Assembly (NCBI GenBank): GCA_902785825.1
Contig: CACZZZ010000006.1
Span: 1 to 64,000, forward strand
Source of the DNA: an uncultured Bacteroidia bacterium
Lineage (GTDB): Bacteria > Bacteroidota > Bacteroidia > Bacteroidales > UBA932
Length of the DNA stretch: 64,000 nucleotides
Direction of reading: 5' to 3'
The notes beneath the pieces are model-generated. The model saw only the letters and a list, made by a program, of their open reading frames with translations. It was not told the origin of the DNA and made no database searches. Numbering within the stretch: position 1 is the stretch's first letter; the number at the start of each line of letters is the position of its first letter. Position numbers and translations under genes: made by a program. Below, one piece after another: positions 18,182 through 28,145 of this stretch.

Positions 18182-18320
18182 GGGAAGAGGGGATGCGGCT
18201 TGGAGCCGCACCCGTGGAGGATCCAGCATCGCCCATTTTGAGGCGGCATTACGGGTTGCCGGGCGTTGTACGGTCTCGTGATCAGCAATTTTGCTGATTC
18301 AAAATCATCCCCCTTTTCCC
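18182..18320 (+). ncRNA. Structured leader before the reverse transcriptase (candidate RNA)
   Basis: GGGAAGAGGGGATG (18182-18195) can pair with CATCCCCCTTTTCCC (18306-18320), closing a ~110-nt interior. Inside are a perfect 7-bp hairpin TGCGGCT-TGG-AGCCGCA (18194-18210), a CGGCA/TGCCG hairpin around 18244-18262, and an ATCAGCAA/TTGCTGAT hairpin (18281-18298). The outer stem shares its 18194-18195 bases with the first hairpin, so these are partly alternative. A flanked RNA next to an RT recalls retron and DRT ncRNAs, but no known class was matched. Confidence 0.45.
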
Positions 18321-18329
18321 TTTTATCGG

Positions 18330-19532
18330 ATGGAAAGCATTATGAGACAGATCATGAGTCAGGGAGTCTGGGACGACTTCCTGGCTCATCGTCTGCGTAA
18401 GGGACGCTTCACCTGGCATTCTTTCGAGGAAGCGGACGACTTCGTGGACTCGGAGTCGTATCTGCCGGTAGTCTCACGCCTTTCTGTCGGGGAGGAACTT
18501 GGAATTCCATTCAAGACCGTCATCAACAAGATGGGGACAGGGAAAAAGAGGGTTGTCTATCATTTCGGCGATCCCGAGATGACAGTCCTCAAACTCATCT
18601 CCCACCTCCTTTACCGCTACGACGGTCTTTTCGCCTCAAATTGCTATGCTTTCCGTAGGGGGAAGAGAGCCTCTGACGCCATATTCAAGTTGAAAAGGGA
18701 AATGAAGGACAGGAAGTTGTGGGCATATAAGGTGGACATCCACGACTATTTCAACTCAATATCCATCCCCGTCCTTCTTCCCATCCTTTCCGGAATATTC
18801 AAGGATGACCCCCAACTGTATTCTTTTTTTGAGAGACTTCTCTCGGATGACAGGGTTATGTCGGGTGGCCAGGTGATCCGGGAGCGGAGAGGAGTGATGG
18901 CCGGAACCCCTACGGCACCATTCCTCGCTAATGTCTATCTGATGGAGGTGGACCATCATTTCGAGAAGGAAGGAGTCGTCTATGCCAGATATTCGGACGA
19001 CATACTGATACTCTCTGATTCTGAAGAAGAACTGGCGGCAAGAAAGGACGAGCTGTCGGACTTTTTCAAGAAATATTATCTCACGGTCAACCCGGCGAAA
19101 GAACATGTTTACGCCCCAGGGGAAGCTATTGATTTTCTGGGCTTTAGCCTTGACGGATCCAGAATTGATGTCTCGAAGGCGACCTTGATGAAGATGAAGG
19201 GCAAGATCCGCCGCAAGGCCCGTTCCCTCCACAGGTGGGTTTCCAAGACGGGCAAAGATCCGGTCCTGGCTATGAAGGCTCTGATCAATACTTTCAACCG
19301 GAAGTTCTTTGAGGAGGGAGACCCCGACACGCTCTCATGGTCGAGATGGTTTTTCCCGGTGATCAACTCGGCGGAAGGCCTCAGAGAAATAGACCATTAT
19401 CTTCAGGACAACATTCGTTTCCTATCGACCGGGAAGCATAACAAAGCCAACTACCGGGCCAGTTACGAGGATCTCAAGTCTCTCGGCTACCGTAGCCTTG
19501 TCCATGAATATCACAAGTTTCGTCAAAAATAG
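18330..19532 (+). CDS. Stand-alone reverse transcriptase
   Basis: A 400-residue RNA-directed DNA polymerase without maturase or endonuclease domains. The fingers/palm carry D136 (WAYKVDIHDYF), GTPTAP at 192-197, the catalytic YSDD box at 221-224 (YARYSDDILIL), VNPAKEHV at 253-260 and FLGFSL at 269-274. A helical C-terminal region (about 285-400) includes GKIRRKARSLHRW, FNRKFF, RWFFPVIN and a conserved-looking GYRSLVHEYHKF end. It lacks the VTG element of retron RTs, so it is not a standard retron; it looks like a gut Firmicutes/Bacteroidota 'unknown group' RT. The start at 18330 was picked because upstream in-frame codons run through the leader hairpin; 18342 is possible. Defence, or RNA-templated synthesis from the leader, is conjecture. 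Confidence 0.88.
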   Translation: MESIMRQIMSQGVWDDFLAHRLRKGRFTWHSFEEADDFVDSESYLPVVSRLSVGEELGIPFKTVINKMGTGKKRVVYHFGDPEMTVLKLISHLLYRYDGLFASNCYAFRRGKRASDAIFKLKREMKDRKLWAYKVDIHDYFNSISIPVLLPILSGIFKDDPQLYSFFERLLSDDRVMSGGQVIRERRGVMAGTPTAPFLANVYLMEVDHHFEKEGVVYARYSDDILILSDSEEELAARKDELSDFFKKYYLTVNPAKEHVYAPGEAIDFLGFSLDGSRIDVSKATLMKMKGKIRRKARSLHRWVSKTGKDPVLAMKALINTFNRKFFEEGDPDTLSWSRWFFPVINSAEGLREIDHYLQDNIRFLSTGKHNKANYRASYEDLKSLGYRSLVHEYHKFRQK

Positions 19533-19534
19533 AG

Positions 19535-19542
19535 TATATTCG
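19535..19542 (+). promoter_or_regulatory. -7 promoter box TATATTCG
   Basis: Variant -7 box (TTCG ending, also used at other genes here) 22 bp before the HAD phosphatase ATG. It separates that gene's transcription from the RT. Confidence 0.5.
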
Positions 19543-19564
19543 CGCCTGTTATTTGAGAAGGCGG

Positions 19565-20212
19565 ATGATACGTTTGATTATACTTGATTTCGACGGTACC
19601 CTTGGCGACACCAGGAACAATATCGTCCTGACGATGCGCCAGACGATGGAGAAGATGGGGTATACGGTCGCCAGCGAGGAGTCTATCGCCGCGACGATAG
19701 GTCTCCCTCTTGAGGAAGGTTTCCGTCAGTTGATCCCCGGGATCTCTGAAGAGGAGACCCTCCGTTGCGCCGCCGCCTATAGGGAAATATTCGAGATTAA
19801 CCGTAAAAATCTGGTTCCCAAACTGTTCCCGGGTGTGAAAGATACTTTGGCGGCCCTCGTCAAGAAAGGTTATGTCCTGACTGTCGCGTCTTCAAGGCAC
19901 TTCGCCTCCTTGAGCGGCTTCCTTACCGACATGGGAATATCCGGTCTTATCTCCTATGTCCTTGGCGCTGACGGAGTCACGAACGCCAAACCCCATCCTG
20001 AACCTGTGTTGAAGACTCTGTCCGCCCTTGGATTCTCTCCGGAGGAGGCAATTGTCGTCGGTGACATGCCGGTTGATATACTTATGGGCAAAGGTGCGGG
20101 GACGAGAACTTGCGGGGTGACCTACGGAAACTCCTGCCGTGAAGATTTATCCGCAGCGGGTGCGGATATGATTATTGACATTTTTTCCGAGCTGCTAAAT
20201 GAGCTATCCTGA
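19565..20212 (+). CDS. HAD-family phosphatase (phosphoglycolate phosphatase-like)
   Basis: Cytoplasmic haloacid-dehalogenase hydrolase of about 215 aa. Motif I DFDGTLGDT gives the nucleophile and acid Asp. The alpha-helical cap follows (about 15-85), motif II is TVASSR, motif III the Lys in NAKPHPEP, and motif IV GDMPVDILMG. The substrate is probably a small phosphate ester. ATG 19565 was chosen because it opens MIRLIILDFDGT; the upstream codons include only a TTG. Its end overlaps the next gene by 14 bp. Confidence 0.87.
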   Translation: MIRLIILDFDGTLGDTRNNIVLTMRQTMEKMGYTVASEESIAATIGLPLEEGFRQLIPGISEEETLRCAAAYREIFEINRKNLVPKLFPGVKDTLAALVKKGYVLTVASSRHFASLSGFLTDMGISGLISYVLGADGVTNAKPHPEPVLKTLSALGFSPEEAIVVGDMPVDILMGKGAGTRTCGVTYGNSCREDLSAAGADMIIDIFSELLNELS

Positions 20213-21104
20213 CAAATTGGGCGGCCATCTGGCCATAGCCGGAGCCTATACGATATTCGGGCTCAACATAGTCTTTTGCAAGGATATAGCCAATGCCCAA
20301 GCTGTCTCCCCGATAGTTCTTTTCACTCTTAGGGCGATAGGAGCCTCGCTTCTGTTCTGGCTCATATCTTTATTCATGCCCAAGGAAAAAGTGGACAAGA
20401 GGGATTTCCCGAAGATATTCCTGGCCTCCTGTGTGGGGCTTTTCGTTCCTCAGTTCACCTTCCTTAAGGCGATTACCATGTCAACCTCGATTGACACGGC
20501 CATCCTGAGCACGCTGGGACCTATATTCACCATGTTTTTCGCTTTCTTTTTCCTCGGTGAACCGATCACCGGCAAGAAGGCGGGAGGTGTGGCCTTGAGT
20601 TTCGCTGGAGTCATATTCCTGATATTCAATTCCGTCCATCAGGGGGGAGCATCTAATACCACTCCGTTCGGAATAGTCCTTCTTCTGATAAACAGTCTGA
20701 GTTTCGCCCTGTACCTCGGAGCTTTCCGCCCGTTGATCTCGAAGTACAATGTCGTCACATTCATGAAGTGGATGTTCCTTTTCTCCCTTCTGATCTCACT
20801 GCCATTTTCCATGAAAGGCCTCCTGACGACGGATTTCGCGGCCGTACCTGTGGACGTTCGTTGGGAGATAGGTTATCTGATAGTATTCGCCACGTTCGTG
20901 GCATATTTCCTTATCCCGTTGGGACAGAAGCGTTTGAGACCGACCCTTGTCAGTATGTACACCTATCTGCAACCGGTTATCGCCGCCGTGGTGAGCATAT
21001 TCTCAGGTCTCGATGTTCTCACATGGCAGAAGCTTCTGGCCACCATCCTTATTGTGGGAGGCGTGGTTTTGGTGAGCCGCAGCCGCGCCGCTTCAGCGGC
21101 CTAA
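20199..21104 (+). CDS. EamA/DMT-family transporter
   Basis: Ten-helix inner-membrane permease with two EamA repeats (about residues 10-145 and 155-295). Typical features: WxxNxxxxK-like start (YTIFGLNIVFCKDI), an internal FLKAITMST...AILSTLGPIF stretch, and LRPTLVSMYTYLQPVIAA near the end. The substrate (amino acid, nucleobase or drug) is not predictable. It is translationally coupled to the HAD gene by a 14-bp overlap. Confidence 0.88.
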   Translation: MSYPDKLGGHLAIAGAYTIFGLNIVFCKDIANAQAVSPIVLFTLRAIGASLLFWLISLFMPKEKVDKRDFPKIFLASCVGLFVPQFTFLKAITMSTSIDTAILSTLGPIFTMFFAFFFLGEPITGKKAGGVALSFAGVIFLIFNSVHQGGASNTTPFGIVLLLINSLSFALYLGAFRPLISKYNVVTFMKWMFLFSLLISLPFSMKGLLTTDFAAVPVDVRWEIGYLIVFATFVAYFLIPLGQKRLRPTLVSMYTYLQPVIAAVVSIFSGLDVLTWQKLLATILIVGGVVLVSRSRAASAA

Positions 21105-21121
21105 AGTTTCCCGATATTCGT

Positions 21122-21129
21122 TATCTTCG
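21122..21129 (+). promoter_or_regulatory. -7 promoter box TATCTTCG
   Basis: Lies 6 bp before the GH92 ATG, so the transcript would start at or next to the start codon. Confidence 0.5.
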
Positions 21130-21135
21130 CGTATC

Positions 21136-23454
21136 ATGAGGATTTTTAAGTTCGTTCCGGCCATCATTCTGGCCATTGTTTCCGTATCATGCGGTGATAA
21201 AGAGAAATCTCCTGCGGATTATGTCAATCCTTTTATCGGCGCCAGCACCAACACCGATGTCGCCGGGGTAGCCCATGGTCTTGGAAAGACTTTTCCAGGC
21301 GCGACTACTCCTTTCGGGATGGTTCAGGTCAGCCCCAACACTATTACGGGAGGTGACAACGGCCCCGGCTACAGCTATGAGATGAAGACCATCGAAGGCT
21401 TCGCCATGACCCAGATGAGCGGAATCGGCTGGTACGGGGACCTCGGGAATTTCCTCGTGATGCCGACAACGGGACCTCTAAAAAAGATCTCAGGTAAGGA
21501 AGACGGCAGCCTCGACGGATGGCGTTCTCTTTACGATAAGGCCACTGAGACCGCTTCGCCCGGCTACTATTCTGTCAATCTGACAAACTATGACATCAAG
21601 GTGGAGTGTTCCGCCACGCCACGTTGCGGAATCCTGCGCTTCACATGGCCGGAGAGCGACCAATCCAGGATCCAGGTTGACCTCGCCCGCAGGGTGGGCG
21701 GCACCTCGGAGGAACAATATGTCAAGATAATAGACGATCGCGCCATCGAGGGATGGATGCGTTGCACTCCCCAGACCGGTGGCTGGGGGAATGGATCCGG
21801 GCAGGCCTTCTATACTGTTTATTTTCACGCCGAATTTGACAAACCTCTGAAAAACAGTGGTTTCTGGAGCGCCGACATCCCCGATGACTGGCCTCGCAAG
21901 AACTGGGATGTGACGAGCAAAGATTATCTTGAGCGTGTCGCCCAGGCTCCTGTCATCAAGGATGTCAAGGAGATTCAGGGCAAGCACATCGGGTTCTTCA
22001 CTGAGTTCCCGACCAAGGCAGGGGAGAGTTCGACCCTTAAGGTTGGTATCTCATTCGTCGATATTGAAGGCGCGAGGAAAAACTTCGAGGCTGAGATCTC
22101 CGGTAAAAGTTTTGACAAGGTCCATCGTCAGGCGGTCGATTCTTGGAACCGGGAACTGTCCAAGATCTCTGTCAAAGGTGGCACTGAGGCCGACAAGGTC
22201 GTGTTCTATACCTCTTTGTACCACACTATGATCGATCCCAGGCTCTTCGCCGATGTTGGCGGCCGGTATTACGGCGGAGACCATAAGCCCCACAGCTCCG
22301 GAGGGAAGTTCGACAAGAGGACCATATTCAGCGGTTGGGATGTTTTCCGTAGCCAGATGCCTCTCCAGACGCTGATCAATCCAAAGGTCGTGGATGATAT
22401 GATGTCCTCCTTGGTGACACTGGCCCAGGAGAGCGGCAAGGAATATCTTGAGCGCTGGGAGTTTCTCAACGCCTATTCCGGCTGCATGCTCGGCAATCCC
22501 GCCGCATCGGTCGCCGCTGACGCTTTCGTCAAGGGAATCAGGGGATTCGATGCCGAAAAAGCACTGGAATATTCGATCAACTCTTCAGCCCGTTTCGGCA
22601 ATTACCCTCTCGGATGGAACTCTAATGGGGCTTCTGTTTCCGAGACCCTTGAGCACGCGTATTCCGACTGGTGCATCGCCGTCCTGGCTGATGGAATAGG
22701 TGACAAGGCAACCGCGGAGGAGTATTATACCCGTTCACAGGCCTACAAGAACGTGTTTGACCCTGAGGTCGGATGGTTCAGACCTAGGAACGCTGACGGC
22801 ACCTGGTGGGAATGGCCTGAGAAGGGAAGACTGAAGGACGACTTCGGATGCGTCGAAAGCAACCCTTACCAGCAGGGCTGGTTCGTGCCGCATGATGTGG
22901 ATGGGATGGTAGAGCTGATGGGTGGCCGGGAGAAAGTCCTCGCTGACCTTGAGAACTTCTTCGAGAACGCTCCGGACAACCTCATGTGGAACAGCTATTA
23001 CAACCACGCCAATGAGCCTGTTCACCATATTCCTTTCCTTTTCAATGCTTTAGGCCAGCCTTGGGAAACACAGAAGTGGACTCGTTTCATTTGCTCCCAC
23101 GCATATTCCGACGACCCGATGACCGGCCTTGTCGGAAATGATGATGTCGGTCAGATGTCGGCCTGGTATGTTCTTGCCGCGTCTGGTATTCATCCTCTTT
23201 GCCCTGGTGATGGCAAGATGCAGCTGACAAGTCCGGTGTTCGACGAGATAGTTATCCACACGGACCCTACTTACGCTTCCGGGAAACCATTCATTATCAA
23301 AGCAATTGACAATAGCCCCCAGAATATTTACATCCAGTCCGCCACGTTGGACGGGAAACCCGTGGATGAGCCATATCTTCTTTTCAGCCAGATAGCCTCC
23401 GGGGGAACATTGGTACTTAAGATGGGAGCGGAACCTAACAGGCATGATAACTAA
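21136..23454 (+). CDS. GH92 alpha-mannosidase lipoprotein
   Basis: Calcium-dependent exo-alpha-mannosidase for N-glycans or yeast mannan, probably anchored in the outer membrane or periplasm (signal [10 protein letters not shown]..., lipobox SVSC). The 772-residue length and motifs fit GH92: YVNPFIGA at the N-terminus, [15 protein letters not shown], the [10 protein letters not shown] block, [12 protein letters not shown], and [13 protein letters not shown] carrying the paired catalytic-base aspartates. [14 protein letters not shown] is also typical. It overlaps the next gene by 11 bp, an odd pairing of a glycosidase with a DNA-repair-type ATPase. Confidence 0.95.
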   Translation: MRIFKFVPAIILAIVSVSCGDKEKSPADYVNPFIGASTNTDVAGVAHGLGKTFPGATTPFGMVQVSPNTITGGDNGPGYSYEMKTIEGFAMTQMSGIGWYGDLGNFLVMPTTGPLKKISGKEDGSLDGWRSLYDKATETASPGYYSVNLTNYDIKVECSATPRCGILRFTWPESDQSRIQVDLARRVGGTSEEQYVKIIDDRAIEGWMRCTPQTGGWGNGSGQAFYTVYFHAEFDKPLKNSGFWSADIPDDWPRKNWDVTSKDYLERVAQAPVIKDVKEIQGKHIGFFTEFPTKAGESSTLKVGISFVDIEGARKNFEAEISGKSFDKVHRQAVDSWNRELSKISVKGGTEADKVVFYTSLYHTMIDPRLFADVGGRYYGGDHKPHSSGGKFDKRTIFSGWDVFRSQMPLQTLINPKVVDDMMSSLVTLAQESGKEYLERWEFLNAYSGCMLGNPAASVAADAFVKGIRGFDAEKALEYSINSSARFGNYPLGWNSNGASVSETLEHAYSDWCIAVLADGIGDKATAEEYYTRSQAYKNVFDPEVGWFRPRNADGTWWEWPEKGRLKDDFGCVESNPYQQGWFVPHDVDGMVELMGGREKVLADLENFFENAPDNLMWNSYYNHANEPVHHIPFLFNALGQPWETQKWTRFICSHAYSDDPMTGLVGNDDVGQMSAWYVLAASGIHPLCPGDGKMQLTSPVFDEIVIHTDPTYASGKPFIIKAIDNSPQNIYIQSATLDGKPVDEPYLLFSQIASGGTLVLKMGAEPNRHDN

Positions 23455-25906
23455 ACCAGATAATATAGAGATTAGGGGCGCCAGAGCCCATAATCTCAAG
23501 AATATTGACGTTGACATCCCTCTTGGGAAAATTGTGGGAATTGCGGGAGTTTCCGGTTCCGGAAAGTCTTCACTGGCTTTGGGTGTCCTTTACGCTGAAG
23601 GATCCAGGCGTTATCTTGAGTCTCTCTCCACATATACCCGCAGGCGGATGACACAAGCCTCAAGGGCCATGGTCGATGAGGTCCGTTATGTCCCTGCCGC
23701 GCTCGCGCTGCACCAGAGACCTGGTGTGCCTGGAATAAGAAGTACCTTTGGCACTATGTCGGAACTTCTTAACAGTCTGAGACTTATGTTTTCCCGTTTG
23801 GCTTCTCATCGCTGTCCGAACGGCCACTATCTTGAGCCGACACTGGATGTCGCCGCGGAGCGTCCGCTGCGGTGCCCGGTCTGCGGGGAGACGTTCTATG
23901 CTCCAGGTGCGGAACAACTCGCATTCAACAGCGAGGGGGCCTGTCGCAGATGCGGTGGTACCGGAACGATCCGGACAGTCGATGAATCCACCTTGGTCCC
24001 TGATGACACCCTGACTATCGATCAGGGGGCCGTGGCTCCTTGGGGATCTTTGATGTGGTCCTTGATGAAGGATATAGCCCGGGAGATGGGTGTCCGTACA
24101 GATGTGCCTTTCAAGGATTTGACGCCGGATGAGAAGGAAATCGTCTATCATGGACCGGCCGAGAAAAAGCACATCCTTTACCACAACGAGAAGACCAATA
24201 ATTTCGCGGAGATGGACTTCACATATTACAATGCGGTTTACTCGGTTGAGAATGCGTTGGCGAAGGTGAAGGATGAGACCGGCATGAAGAGGGTCGAGAA
24301 GTTCCTTAAAGAGGAACCTTGCCCGGACTGTTGCGGCACGAGACTCTCTGATGAGGCCAGGGCCCCTTTACTTAGGGGAATCAATCTGGCGGAAGCGTGC
24401 AAGATGACCCTCTCTGAGCTGATTGATTGGGTGGCTGGAGTCCCTGCCTCACTACCTGAGCCTATGAGACCTATGGCGGAGAGAATTTGTGAGTCCTTTA
24501 ATGACACGGCCCGCAGGCTTGTGGATCTCGGATTGTCTTACTTGTCTCTGGATCGCGCCGCCTCCACCCTTTCGACAGGGGAGAGGCAGAGGGTACAGTT
24601 GGCCCGCTCTGTACGCAACCGCACCACGGGTGTGCTGTATGTCCTGGATGAGCCGTCAATAGGCCTGCATCCTTCTAATCTTGAAGGACTTACTGGAGTT
24701 ATGGACGATCTTGTGGCTGACGGGAACACGGTGGTTCTGGTAGATCATGACACTCAGGTCCTGGCTCATTCGGACTGGATCATAGAGCTTGGCCCTGAGG
24801 CTGGGGCGAAGGGAGGTAATGTCATAGCGCAGGGAACTGTCCAGGAGATAGAAGACTCTCCTTCTTCCCGGATCGGGGCTTTCCTCAAAGATTCTCCGGG
24901 TGCCGCGGAAAGGAAGCCGGATCTCTTCGACCTTGGGCATATTAATATGACCACAAGCCAGATCCACACGGTAAAGCCGCTGTCCGTGGAGTTCCCCAAA
25001 GGAAGGCTTTCCGTTGTGACAGGAGTCTCCGGCTCCGGCAAGACAACGCTGATACTGGAGAGTTTGATTCCCGGTCTGAAAGCGTCGATAGAAGGGCGGC
25101 GTCTGCCGGCTCATGTGATCTCCGCCGAAGCCGAAGGAATACGTCAGGTCAAGCTGATTGACGCCACTCCAATTGGCATAAACGTCCGTTCGACCGTGGC
25201 GACATACGCCAATATCCATGACGAGTTGAGAAAGGTCTTCGCCAAGACTGAGACCGCCAAGGCGGGAGGCTGGAAGGCCGGAGATTTCTCCTACAACACG
25301 GGACGTCTCCGCTGCCCTGTCTGTGACGGAACCGGTAGCATAAGCCTGGACGTGCAGTTCCTGCCGGACGTGGATATCCCATGCCCTGATTGCCATGGTT
25401 CAAGGTATGCCCGGATCGCCCATGAGATCAAGCGTAAGGATGGATTCTCGCTGCCTGAGATTATGGCTATGAGTGTGGATGAAGCACTTCAGGTTTGCGC
25501 CGATATCTCATTGGTGAAGAGTAGGTTGCAAGTGCTACATGACCTCGGTCTCGGGTATTTGACCTTGGGCGAGGCCACTCCAAGTCTCTCAGGCGGTGAG
25601 GCCCAGAGGTTGAAACTCGCGAGTGAGATGGGCCGTGGGCAGGGAGATTCCCTTTTTGTCTTTGATGAGCCGACTATCGGACTCCATCCGCTGGATGTGA
25701 AAACCCTTATGGGCGTGTTCCGCCATCTGATTGGGAACGGGGCTACAGTGATTGTGATAGAGCACGACCTGGATGTGATCAGGAACGCTGATTATGTGGT
25801 TGACATGGGGCCTGGTGGAGGTCTTGATGGTGGCCGGGTCGTCGCTTGCGGCGCTCCCGCGGAGATATCCCGTTCAGCCGATAGCCTTACCGGCCGGTAT
25901 CTTTAG
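23444..25906 (+). CDS. UvrA-like ABC ATPase (short paralogue)
   Basis: Twin ABC ATPase of the excinuclease UvrA family. Both Walker A motifs ([20 protein letters not shown]), both signatures ([24 protein letters not shown]), both Walker B motifs ([22 protein letters not shown]), and CxxC zinc modules ([34 protein letters not shown]) are present. At 820 aa it is about 120 shorter than classical UvrA, as in the UvrA2/drug-resistance branch. It may protect DNA from intercalators rather than serve general repair. It overlaps the GH92 gene by 11 bp. Confidence 0.88.
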   Translation: MITKPDNIEIRGARAHNLKNIDVDIPLGKIVGIAGVSGSGKSSLALGVLYAEGSRRYLESLSTYTRRRMTQASRAMVDEVRYVPAALALHQRPGVPGIRSTFGTMSELLNSLRLMFSRLASHRCPNGHYLEPTLDVAAERPLRCPVCGETFYAPGAEQLAFNSEGACRRCGGTGTIRTVDESTLVPDDTLTIDQGAVAPWGSLMWSLMKDIAREMGVRTDVPFKDLTPDEKEIVYHGPAEKKHILYHNEKTNNFAEMDFTYYNAVYSVENALAKVKDETGMKRVEKFLKEEPCPDCCGTRLSDEARAPLLRGINLAEACKMTLSELIDWVAGVPASLPEPMRPMAERICESFNDTARRLVDLGLSYLSLDRAASTLSTGERQRVQLARSVRNRTTGVLYVLDEPSIGLHPSNLEGLTGVMDDLVADGNTVVLVDHDTQVLAHSDWIIELGPEAGAKGGNVIAQGTVQEIEDSPSSRIGAFLKDSPGAAERKPDLFDLGHINMTTSQIHTVKPLSVEFPKGRLSVVTGVSGSGKTTLILESLIPGLKASIEGRRLPAHVISAEAEGIRQVKLIDATPIGINVRSTVATYANIHDELRKVFAKTETAKAGGWKAGDFSYNTGRLRCPVCDGTGSISLDVQFLPDVDIPCPDCHGSRYARIAHEIKRKDGFSLPEIMAMSVDEALQVCADISLVKSRLQVLHDLGLGYLTLGEATPSLSGGEAQRLKLASEMGRGQGDSLFVFDEPTIGLHPLDVKTLMGVFRHLIGNGATVIVIEHDLDVIRNADYVVDMGPGGGLDGGRVVACGAPAEISRSADSLTGRYL

Positions 25907-25922
25907 TGGTTACGGAAGCCCC

Positions 25923-25950
25923 TGTCATCCTGAGCGTCAGCGAAGGATCT
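25923..25950 (+). repeat. Dispersed TGTCATCCTGAGCG-type motif
   Basis: Copy of the dispersed motif (TGTCATCCTGAGCG, 3 extra bases, then GCGAAGGATCT). Read on the minus strand it supplies the last codons and the stop of the CoA transferase gene. Confidence 0.65.
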
Positions 25951-27235
25951 TCCAGTGCGGGCCGAAGCGCTCGAAGGCGGTGCGGTCAAGGGCTTCCCGG
26001 TCGTCCGGATGAGCGATTGAGATCAGCAGCTTCGCACGCTCCTGGAGCGACTTGCCGCGAAGATCCACGGCACCATATTCAGTGACAACCCAGTGAACAT
26101 CAGCCCTTGGCGTGACCACACCAGCGCCGGGATGGAGAGTCGGGACTATTTTGGACATTCCCTTGTTGGTCCTGGACGCGAGGGCGATCATCGAGACTCC
26201 TCCCTCACTCATCGCCGCGCCTCTGACAAAGTCGAGCTGCCCGCCGGTGCCGGAGAATATCCTCGTGCCGATGGAGTCGGCGCAGACTTGGCCTGTGAGG
26301 TCGATCTCGGTCGCCGAGTTGATGGAAGTCACTTTGGGGTTGCGTGAAATCGTCCATGGGTCATTCACGTAGCCTATTTCCTTCATCAGCACGTCAGGAT
26401 TACGGTCGATGAATGAATATACTTCCTTGGAACCCAGGAGGAAAGACGCGACTATCTTCCCTTGGTCTATCTTCTTGTTCCGGCCAGTGATAACCCCTCG
26501 CTTAATGAGTCCTAGTACTCCGTCGGCGAACATCTCGGTGTGTATTCCAAGATCCTTATGATCGCCAAGCTGAGCGGCGAGTGCGTTAGGCAGACTCCCT
26601 ATACCCATCTGCAGGCAAGCTCCGTCGGAGACGAGCTCAGCGCATTTTTTCCCGATAAGTATGTCAGTCTGAGTTGGTTCCGTATATTCCTTCGTGAAAA
26701 GGGGAGTATCGTCACTGACAAGGTAGTCGAAGGAGTCCAGGGGGATCAGGTCACCATAAGCGAAAGGCACGTTCGGATTCACGACGGCGATTTTTACCCT
26801 TGCCGTCTCTATAGCGGCAGGGGAGCAGTCAACCGAGGTCCCGAGTGAGACCATGCCGTTCCCGTCCGGAAGGGACACTTGGACGAAAGCCGCTCCGAGC
26901 TTGATCGCTCCGTTCCGGTAAAGCCTTTGTGTGTCAAATAGATGGACTGGCAGATAGTCAGCATAGCCGGCATTGACGTTGGCCCTGACGTTGGGACCCA
27001 CGAAAAAGCCCTGCTCGAAGAATATTCCCGAATACTTGGGGTCTGAATACGGAGCCGCTCCTTCGGTGTGGAAATGGTGGAAATGAAGGTCTTCCAACTC
27101 ACCGGCATCGGCCCTTCTGACCAGCGCGTCAATCAGGATGTGAGGTACGCTCGCCACACTCCCGAGGTGAATATGGTCCCCGGACCTGACGGCCTTTACC
27201 GCCTCATCCGCCGATACGTAATGGATCTCTTTCAT
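25937..27235 (-). CDS. Acetyl-CoA hydrolase/transferase family CoA transferase
   Basis: Family I CoA transferase of the 4-hydroxybutyrate/butyrate/acetate type, about 432 aa. The N-terminal domain has SGDHIHLGSVASVPHILIDAL and VQVSLPDGNGMVSLGTSVD. The C-terminal domain has LQMGIGSLPNAL, the probable catalytic Glu in GIHTEMFADG, GTGGQLDFVRGA, and VTPRADVHWVVTEYG. It likely recycles CoA to acetate during fermentation. The start has a clear AAAGGAG Shine-Dalgarno, rare in this window. The C-terminus (WKILR) lies inside a dispersed repeat, so the original end may have been replaced. Confidence 0.92.
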   Translation of the reverse strand: MKEIHYVSADEAVKAVRSGDHIHLGSVASVPHILIDALVRRADAGELEDLHFHHFHTEGAAPYSDPKYSGIFFEQGFFVGPNVRANVNAGYADYLPVHLFDTQRLYRNGAIKLGAAFVQVSLPDGNGMVSLGTSVDCSPAAIETARVKIAVVNPNVPFAYGDLIPLDSFDYLVSDDTPLFTKEYTEPTQTDILIGKKCAELVSDGACLQMGIGSLPNALAAQLGDHKDLGIHTEMFADGVLGLIKRGVITGRNKKIDQGKIVASFLLGSKEVYSFIDRNPDVLMKEIGYVNDPWTISRNPKVTSINSATEIDLTGQVCADSIGTRIFSGTGGQLDFVRGAAMSEGGVSMIALASRTNKGMSKIVPTLHPGAGVVTPRADVHWVVTEYGAVDLRGKSLQERAKLLISIAHPDDREALDRTAFERFGPHWKILR

Positions 27236-27265
27236 TTATCTCCTTTGCCAGTTCGTTCAATCCCA

Positions 27266-27273
27266 CAAATATA
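27266..27273 (-). promoter_or_regulatory. -7 promoter box (CoA transferase)
   Basis: TATATTTG on the minus strand, 30 bp before the CoA transferase start. Confidence 0.6.
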
Positions 27274-27285
27274 ATTAAAAATTCC

Positions 27286-27293
27286 TACCTTTG
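27286..27293 (+). promoter_or_regulatory. -7 promoter box TACCTTTG (mazG)
   Basis: Consensus box 4 bp before the mazG ATG; the message would be leaderless or nearly so. Confidence 0.6.
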
Positions 27294-27297
27294 CGTC

Positions 27298-28116
27298 ATG
27301 TTGAACAAAGAGAAGAAACTGGAAGCGTTTGAGCGCACTTTGGATGTGATGGACAGGCTGCGCTCGGACTGTCCTTGGAACCACGCGCAGACGATCGACA
27401 CCCTCCGTCCGATGACGATAGAGGAGGTGTACGAGCTTAGCGACGCTATTCTGAAGAAAGATGAGAAAGCTCTTGAGAAAGAGCTGGGGGACGTTTTCCT
27501 ACATGTCATTTTTTACGCCAAGATAGCCGAGGAAGAGGGACGCTACGACATAGCCGATGTGATGAACAAACTCTGCGAGAAGATGATCTACCGTCACCCT
27601 CATGTGTTCTCTACAACCAAAGTCGCGGATGCGGAGGAGGTCTCCACAAACTGGGAGATGCTTAAGGCCAAGGAGAAAGGTGGCAACAAAAGGATCCTGT
27701 CAGGAATCCCGGATTCTCTTCCTCCCATTTTAAAGGCATATTCAATGCAAGACAAGGCCAGGGGAGTCGGTTTCGACTGGGAAGAAAAGAGCCAGGTCTG
27801 GGATAAGGTCAAGGAGGAGCAGGGAGAACTTCAGGCGGAGTTCGAGGCCATGGATGCGGCTGTCTCTGAGGATGACAAAAAAGCCGCTTACGAGCGTGCC
27901 GAGGAGGAACTCGGAGACTTTATGTTCGCCACTGTCAACGCCGCCAGGTTGTACGGTATTGACCCTGACACGGCGCTGAACAAGGCTTGTGACAAATTCA
28001 GGAGGCGTTTCACCTACCTTGAGGAGCACACAATCCGTCAGGGACGCGACCTCCATGACATGACTCTCGCCGAAATGGACGAGATCTGGGACGAGGGAAA
28101 GGCGAAAGGTTTGTAA
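27298..28116 (+). CDS. mazG: MazG nucleoside triphosphate pyrophosphohydrolase
   Basis: House-cleaning enzyme that hydrolyses NTPs to NMP and pyrophosphate. Two MazG domains are visible: the first with CPWNHAQTIDTLRPMTIEEVYEL and ELGDVFLHVIFYAKIAEE (the EExxE/ExxD metal site), the second with EEQGELQAEFEAM and AEEELGDFMFATVNAAR. 272 aa is normal. It diverges from the CoA transferase gene. Confidence 0.95.
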   Translation: MLNKEKKLEAFERTLDVMDRLRSDCPWNHAQTIDTLRPMTIEEVYELSDAILKKDEKALEKELGDVFLHVIFYAKIAEEEGRYDIADVMNKLCEKMIYRHPHVFSTTKVADAEEVSTNWEMLKAKEKGGNKRILSGIPDSLPPILKAYSMQDKARGVGFDWEEKSQVWDKVKEEQGELQAEFEAMDAAVSEDDKKAAYERAEEELGDFMFATVNAARLYGIDPDTALNKACDKFRRRFTYLEEHTIRQGRDLHDMTLAEMDEIWDEGKAKGL

Positions 28117-28133
28117 AAGTGGCGGATAGTTTT

Positions 28134-28141
28134 TAAATTCG
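28134..28141 (+). promoter_or_regulatory. -7 promoter box TAAATTCG
   Basis: Variant -7 box 4 bp before the ATG of the GNAT-like gene; near-leaderless arrangement. Confidence 0.5.
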
Positions 28142-28145
28142 CGGA

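Noticed and set aside
18182-18320. Classical retron msr-msd
   Set aside because: Arms and hairpins are suggestive, but the RT lacks the retron-specific VTG element and no priming guanosine context or msd stem was clear.
18330-19532. Diversity-generating retroelement
   Set aside because: No template/variable repeat pair or Avd-like gene was found near the RT.
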